Of a stretch of 64,000 nt of DNA, positions 57,350 to 64,000 are shown piece by piece. Under the pieces are notes generated by a model. It worked only from the letters and a program-made list of their open reading frames with translations, did not search any database and was not told the DNA's origin. The stretch comes from Epiperipatus broadwayi. Lineage: Eukaryota > Onychophora > Udeonychophora > Euonychophora > Peripatidae. Within the stretch, counting starts at the first letter, position 1. Each line of letters begins with the position of its first letter. The translations under genes and the position numbers were made by a program. The stretch covers positions 1,922,001 through 1,986,000 of the forward strand of contig JAQFVV010012435.1 in the NCBI GenBank assembly GCA_028023455.1. The letters run 5' to 3'.

Positions 57350-60300
57350 TCAACTTTAATTTAAAAAAAAATGTTTAATAGAAAGTTTTCTTCATATCTA
57401 ATTCATTTAAAAATTTAAACAAGTATACTTAACAATTTTATTGCTACAATTTTCCTAGTCATATTTTTTAACTTTTTGAATATTATTTGTTAGTTATATT
57501 TGCTGTTTTAAATTTATTTTTATAATATATTTAGAAAAAGCACTAAAACATATCTTAACTGTGTTGTCTTTAACTCGACTTTTTATGAAAATTTTTATTT
57601 TGATTTCTTTTGTACTGTATATATATATTGTGCCCTTTTCTATAGGTCAGTAATAATTCATAACAGTTAATTACTAAAAAATTTTAAATTTAGAATATGC
57701 TCTTTTAATATGGTAATTATATTAAGTCTATTATATCTTTAAAGTACAATTTGAAGCTAAAGAGAATACGTAGTATATAAAATCATTTAAAAATAGTTAT
57801 ATAAAGCTTTAAATATTGTTGCATATGGTTGTAAAAGCTGGCCATATTAAATAACACAGCTATAAATAATTTAAAGTATATTTAAAAATCCGATTTTAAT
57901 AGTTTAAAACATATGATTTAATAAATGCTATATTTAGATTTGTAATCATATTTAAATAGTCAAAATTAATATAGTATATTTTTAAAATAAACTTTGTAAT
58001 GGTGAAAATTATATCTAATTCTATATTTTCTAAATTGTTCTTCCAAATTTTTTATAATTATTTTATATAATATAATAAGTGTATCAATTTTATTAGTCTA
58101 GGCAGAGAAATAGATTGAAAATCGTCTGTCAAAGTTATTAATCACGTGATTTTTTAATGTATACTATCACACACACGCGTGTTTGAATTAATAACAAAGT
58201 TTAAAATATTTTAAAAGTTATATTATAGAATTGGATAGAATTATTGCCTATCATAAAAATAAATAGTATTAAACATTAAGTTAACTATTGTATGTAATGG
58301 ACGAATACATTCATAATATAAAAATTAAATATTTTATTTAAATAAAAATAGATAAATTGAATATTAAGAAATGGAATAAGTTATTAAATGTTATTTTAAA
58401 AGTTATTTTAAATGTTTAAATAGTTTTAATAAAGTAATAATTTATTTAAAAGTAATATTTTAAATAATATTTTTGGGTTCATTACGTCATAATTTTTTAT
58501 TTTCAAATATAATTCTGCTATAAATTGAAAATATGTAAATTTGTTTTCAAGTTAAAGTAAGAATTAACCAATAGGAATAGGTATTCTTACAGACTATAAA
58601 TATTGTCCTAACTAAGTTATAAGGGGAGATTAATAATGTATTGAAACCGAAGAAAGGTAAATTATACCTATCAAAAGATAGTATTTTTTAAATCTTTTAT
58701 TTTAGTCAATTTTTTTAGTACTTTATTATAACTTTATCTGCAAAAAACTAATTGATAATTTTGAAAAAATATTTTTTGCAAAAGAGAGTATAAACTAAAA
58801 AATATTTTAATAATTTTGTTTAACATGCTTTGTTAAATTTTTTAAAGTTTTTTATCAGTCGTATTTTATCTAAAAGTTCAACCTAAACTACGCAATAAAA
58901 AATGGATATACTACGAAATAAAATGGATATAAGTTGTAATGCTGAAAAAATATTTGAAATATTTATTGATACAGCTTTATTAATATTTCACCGAAGAACT
59001 GTTCTGGTACATAAAAACCACAGCTCGGACATTATACGGAGTCTAAAAAATGTATTGAAACGTATTATTTATAAGTTTATCTAAGATTTATTTTAAAATG
59101 GTGATAAGACAGTTATGTCTCATGAATTATTTTATAGAATATTATGTTCAAAGGAGTAAAGTGTTATATACTTTCTGAAGGTGGCATTTTTAAAAAATAT
59201 TTTTCAAGAATTAAATAAAGAACCCAGGAAAATATGTTACAGAAGCGTTTTGATATTAAAATATCCGTTCTTCGAATTATTTAAAATGTACTTGGAAAAG
59301 ATTTGTTCAAAAGTACTTGAAGTTTTTTATTTTAAAAGAGATTTATAAAAAATACCAAATGAAAGTTTAAATGTATCAAGAAGGAAACATAGATAAAAAG
59401 TGAACACATAGATGAATAAAAAGATGGATCCATGGAAATACAAATAGTACTTAAAAGTTTATCGAATATTTTTCAAAGTTAAATTAGATGGATTGATGCA
59501 TCGGATACGCAGAGAATATTGGTAGAGAAGATTAAGAAGCTTAAGACTAAGGATTATTTTCTAAATTTTACTAAATGGATTAATAATTATTTTTGTTTTA
59601 AACTTTAACGCGCTTGGAGAACATTTTTAAAAACTCTAGAGAAAATAATAAACATTTTGGACTTATCAGGAACTATCGTCAAGAAAGTATGTAATTATAG
59701 TTTTGATTCCTTTTATTTTGTTAACCTAGTTTAAATTTAAATTTTTATATAAGATTAGGAAAAACATAAAAACATTAATTTATTAATATTAAAATTTTAT
59801 AATATAACAATCTAATAATTTAGCTAAAATGTTTTAATATAAAGTGTATGGGTATGAATTTTTTTTTATATCTGCAATGCTCAAGTGGATAAAGGAAGCC
59901 TACTGAACACGATGACTAGATAAAGATTATTGGTAATAATAATAACTATTGATAATTTATAATGTATATTTTTTGTTTTCTTTAGATCATCCATAAATTG
60001 GAAGAATGAAGTGTAAAAGTTTTTTTTTTTTACTTATATGTACCGCATTTTATACAACATTTTAAAAAAACATTATGAGATAGGATTGATTTGGAAATAT
60101 GCGTACGACAATTTTTTTATTTTTTTTTTTATTAGTGATATAATCCAACATAACAAATAATTATGTGATTCTTTTAAAATTTTCATGTCATTGGATATTC
60201 AAATCTTGTCTAAGTAGATCGTATATGTTTAAACATACAGAGCAATGAAGTAAGCAACTTTTCTTATGGGATAGTAAGATTGTTTAACTATTAATGAATT

Positions 60301-62185
60301 TTATTTATTGTTTTGTAAATGCAGATAGTTATTTTATCGATGTAAGATGTAGAAAAATCTTGAGAAATAATGTTGAGATAGTGGCTTGGAAGTACTATAG
60401 TTAGCAGGAAACCAAGATGATGTATATTTAAAATAGGATATGATAAGGAATGGGAATAATATTTAGTCTTTATGTGGTTATCAGCATAGTTAACATAGCC
60501 CTATGACTGATACACATTTTATTGGACAGTGTTTATATTTCTTTAAATATTTGATGTTCTAATAAAGCTGAAGAAATAGCTTTAACATCGTCCCTGTACT
60601 AGAGGATATTAGGCAAGTAAATGCCATACCTCTTCGCACTGTACCATGATTTTGAGATATGTTAAGAGTAATACTCTAGCTTTCTTCCTTAATCCTATGC
60701 ATCTGTTTTTGCTATCTTTATTTCATGTAACTGCATCGTTTAGTAAGATATGTTTAAGAGAAATGATAAATAATTTAGAACTAAGGTTATGCTATCGTTT
60801 TTTTTTGGATAAGATTAGTTTATTTGCTTATAAGGAGCAGAATATTATAACTTAAATTTAAAGATCCAAAGTATCCTAAGGAAAGAAAAGAATCATAGAA
60901 TATATTTTGAATTTTATTTCGGAAATGAAATATAAACTTTTTTAAAATAAAGTATCTAAACAAAGATATTTTCTTTAAAGTGATAATAATTTTAAATGCT
61001 TTAGTATTATTATTTTTTGTTTTTAAGAGAAAATAAGCATTGCATATTTTAAAAATACAATAGTACAAAGTAAATTATGTAAACAATATGCATAGTATAT
61101 TTTTGTTTATTGATTAACAGACATGTATTGATTATTACACGTATATCATACTAAAGTAGGGCTTAAAGAAGAATATATTATGATTAGTAAACATTGTGTG
61201 ATAAATACTAAAATCTAGTACTTAATTTTGATAATATTTTGTGTAACATCTTTGACTTTGCAAGATGAAATTTTTTTTTAATATTTTGAGAAATCCATAC
61301 TCATTATAAAATTTTGTTTTCTATGGAATGTTTTCTAGGTATGAATTTTTTAAAATAAGATAGTTTAATAATATTAAGGATAAAATGCTGTTGCTAATAA
61401 AGTAGATAAATATATTTTGTAATAAGTTAACCATAATGAGAAACCAAATAGTAACATTTTTTAAAAAAAAAAATTTGTCCTAAATCTAAATAAAGAAATA
61501 ATTGAAATATAAATTATTTTTTTTATAACCCGGTAGATCAAACTGTAAAGTAAAAAGGTTAAGGATATCCACTGTAAATAGTGTAAATAAATTGTTTAGT
61601 TATTTATTGTTAGTAATAAACTTTGTTAATTTTTGTTATTTCAAAAATTTTGTGTCCGAGTTATTTATTTCTCCATATCGCTGCATGAAATCACGATATA
61701 TGCATAATAACTGAAACAAATATATAATTTTGCACAAAAAGATAAATAGAGAATTATTTAAGAATTTAAATATTTTATTGGTATTCATTATAATTAAATA
61801 ATCATAATCTTACATTATTTTATTGGTCATAAATCAGTTATCACAATATTATATTAAATTATATGCTATCAGTTGCCACACATATTTTGTTTGTCAGATT
61901 ATTAAAATGCTACCACATATTTATTATATCATTACATGAAGAATATTATTATTGTTATTTATTATTATTAGTTTAAGTGTAGTAGATTATGACATAAAAT
62001 CCCTTCTCATATTTTACTACCGTATTTTAAAATTAACTTAGAATAAATTTTATGAACCTGAGATTATTTTATTGAGCTAGATTATTATTTAATAGAAGAT
62101 TAAGATTTAATTATTAGTTTAATCTTAGGGAGTAGAAGTTATTAAATTCGTAAGAATACTATGAGTTTGTTATTTAAAATAGTAA
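57350..62185. other. Long, extremely AT-rich stretch without recognised features
   Basis: This is the longest stretch without an identified element (about 4.8 kb). Short frames such as 58902-59084 and 60646-60855 show no family motifs. The part 58600-61700 has fewer homopolymers than the rest and may be an old, unrecognisable repeat. Confidence 0.4.
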
Positions 62186-63720
62186 TAAAGGGGGGGATAG
62201 TGTTCTTATGCCATTGAGGTAGTATCCTGTAGGATATTGGCTCACTGTAATCTATCTTGTCTCCTGTATTTTCCCTTCAAGTCTCATGAAAATATTAAAT
62301 ATTTATTTAATTTATTTTATAAACTGAATCTTATTCGTATTTAAAATTTGAGCTAGTGAAATATTTTAATTTTAGTACTGAATATTTTAGTTATTAATTA
62401 TTAACTGAGATAGAACCCGTTTTATTTTATATCATATATTATCTGGAAGTGAAGATGCATAATTACAGGTTAGAATATATATTTCCATTTGATGAATCTA
62501 GCTATTGTTATCATGTCCACTGCTGCATAAATAATAAATGTGATATTTGTTAGCATATTAAAATGTCTATACTCATAAATAAGAGTGATCATTTTAATTC
62601 CAGAAGAAGCCAACTTTAATTGTATGCTATCCAATAAAAAGTGAAAATAAACAAAAATCATTAAAATTTGAGAATTGAATACATTTGGTGATCCATGAAG
62701 AACATTTTTTATGTGTCTGAGCATTGTATGCTAGTGTGTTTTTAAAAAAAATAAAATTTGTGAATATATTTTACATTTGAATACCATACATGATCATATC
62801 TATTAATAATATTTCTTTGATTTATATTGAAAGCACATACATATTATTGTTACTTTATTATCCTCTTCCAATATGATATGCAGTATTTTGCATAATAAAA
62901 TATTTTTTTGGCATAATATTAAGTTTTACAAAATTTTAGAACACACTATACTGACTTTAAAATATCAACAATTAGAAAGATCCACAAGAGAAAAAGTTAT
63001 TGAAAGTAAAGAATATTGCTCTTAATGTATTTAATAATGATGAAAGTCAGACATTTTGCTATTTGCTTTAAAAAAGACAGCCAGTTTATTTTTTTCCTCT
63101 TTATTTTCATTTTTCCACTGATAAATGAACACATTCTCAATAAAATATATGTAAATGTGTCCTCTCAGTTTATTGTTAATTATATTATTATTTTTAAAAA
63201 AATATTAATCTTAATTTACATATAAAAAAGTCTGTGTTGTATGTATATATATTTATGTGTGTTGAAAAGTAATGTAAACTTGCAGTTTAATGAACAGTAC
63301 ACATTCTATTCTAATCAATGTTTCTTAACAAAATGTGAGCTATTATACACTGTGAACATTTATACATGAGGAGGGACTGGAACAAACTGTAGTTTTAATT
63401 CATGATTCCATCGTATATGTCCATACAACCAATTTTTGCACTGCAAATATGTTTGCATATATGTTGTGGTGGATCTATAATATATTTATCTGATATCTTG
63501 CAGTGCTTTCTTGAAATATTTCATACTTTATCTAAATGTAGTTTTTCATTGTATTCTATCCTCAGCTATATCTTCCCAAAGAATGTCTTTGAAAATATAC
63601 TGAAAAGAATGTTACATTTTATTATAATATACCTAAGTCATATTTATTCAGGGCTGTGAGGATAAATAGCTTTTGTTTGATAAATTTAAAATACTGTTAT
63701 TTATCATATACAGGTTTTAT
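62186..63720. other. AT-rich intronic DNA with a G-rich tract
   Basis: AATAAAGGGGGGGATAGTG at about 62186-62204 looks like a polypurine tract, but no LTR pair was found. The part 63260-63660 is slightly richer in sequence complexity with an open frame (63402-63659) that I do not recognise. Confidence 0.35.
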
Positions 63721-63724
63721 GCTC

Positions 63725-63800
63725 ATGAATGGTTAATCACATCATATGATGTTCAAGCACCAGAAAGGTACAGGTTGGGCTTTTGGTTCTCAACTTTGTT
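63725..63800 (-). repeat. SINE family A fragment
   Basis: TGAATGGTTAATCACATCAT, TTCAAGCACCAGAAAGGTAC and TTTTGGTTCTCAAC match the inverted family A tail and B-box order. Confidence 0.45.
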
Positions 63801-64000
63801 ATCGATATTTGATGTAATGTAAAATCTTTTTTTTTTTTAGTATTAATATTATTTATATAATATAATCAAGCAAACCCCCCCCTCTTTTTTTTTTTTTGCT
63901 TTTTTTAGACAATGTGTATATTTTCTTATGTAAAGTAGTTTTTCGTTCATTTATTGTTTTAAAAAAGATAGTCTTTCTTAGATTTTTGCCATAATCGGAA

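Noticed and set aside
62186-62204. Polypurine tract of an LTR retrotransposon
   Set aside because: The following sequence begins TGTTC-like, but no matching second LTR, primer-binding site or coding remnant was found.

Overview
This window looks like non-coding DNA inside one very large animal gene. It is strongly AT-rich (roughly 70-75 % A+T by eye) and has no prokaryotic-style gene layout. The only host coding sequence I can defend is one 105-base exon at 32274-32378 on the + strand. It has clean splice sites and encodes 35 codons of a semaphorin sema domain, most like invertebrate transmembrane (class 1-type) semaphorins. The nearly 32 kb on each side shows no second exon, so the window reads as two very long introns meeting at one exon. 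That suggests an invertebrate metazoan with large, AT-rich, repeat-filled introns; I cannot name the phylum with confidence.

Layout. 0-9.6 kb: tRNA-derived SINE copies, a 48-bp minisatellite grown from a SINE tail (2672-2998), a LINE 3' end (about 4090-5105), and a cluster of fold-back elements (6.5-9.5 kb). 9.6-15 kb: AT-rich intron with a polypyrimidine block and one unexplained higher-complexity segment. 15-21.3 kb: several minus-strand SINEs, an open LINE C-terminus (17.1-17.9 kb), a decayed reverse transcriptase (about 18.96-20.48 kb), and an RTE-like LINE tail. 22.5-23.35 kb: a dead Merlin-type DNA transposon. 24.9-31.4 kb: fold-backs, three RTE-like LINE tails all on the minus strand, and a mariner remnant. 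32.3 kb: the semaphorin exon. 33.66-34.45 kb: a second mariner remnant. 37.6-38.1 kb: a non-autonomous hAT element with an exact 8-bp target duplication. 38-50 kb: several SINE families, including two unusual tRNA-Gly-derived mini-SINEs, and Penelope-like fold-backs. 51.1-54.95 kb: the most complete LINE, about 3.9 kb, broken by many stops and frameshifts. 55-64 kb: very AT-rich intron with a few SINE pieces.

No set of genes works together here. The biology is one axon-guidance-type receptor/ligand gene whose introns have collected LINEs, SINEs, Penelope-like retroelements and at least three DNA-transposon superfamilies (Merlin, Tc1/mariner, hAT). Most interesting are a hammerhead-ribozyme-like core (CTGATGA...GAAAC) recurring in fold-back retroelements, the minisatellite built from a palindrome-bearing SINE tail, and the tRNA-Gly mini-SINEs that share one diagnostic T-loop change. 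Family names are based on reading motifs in the sequence; no database search was possible.
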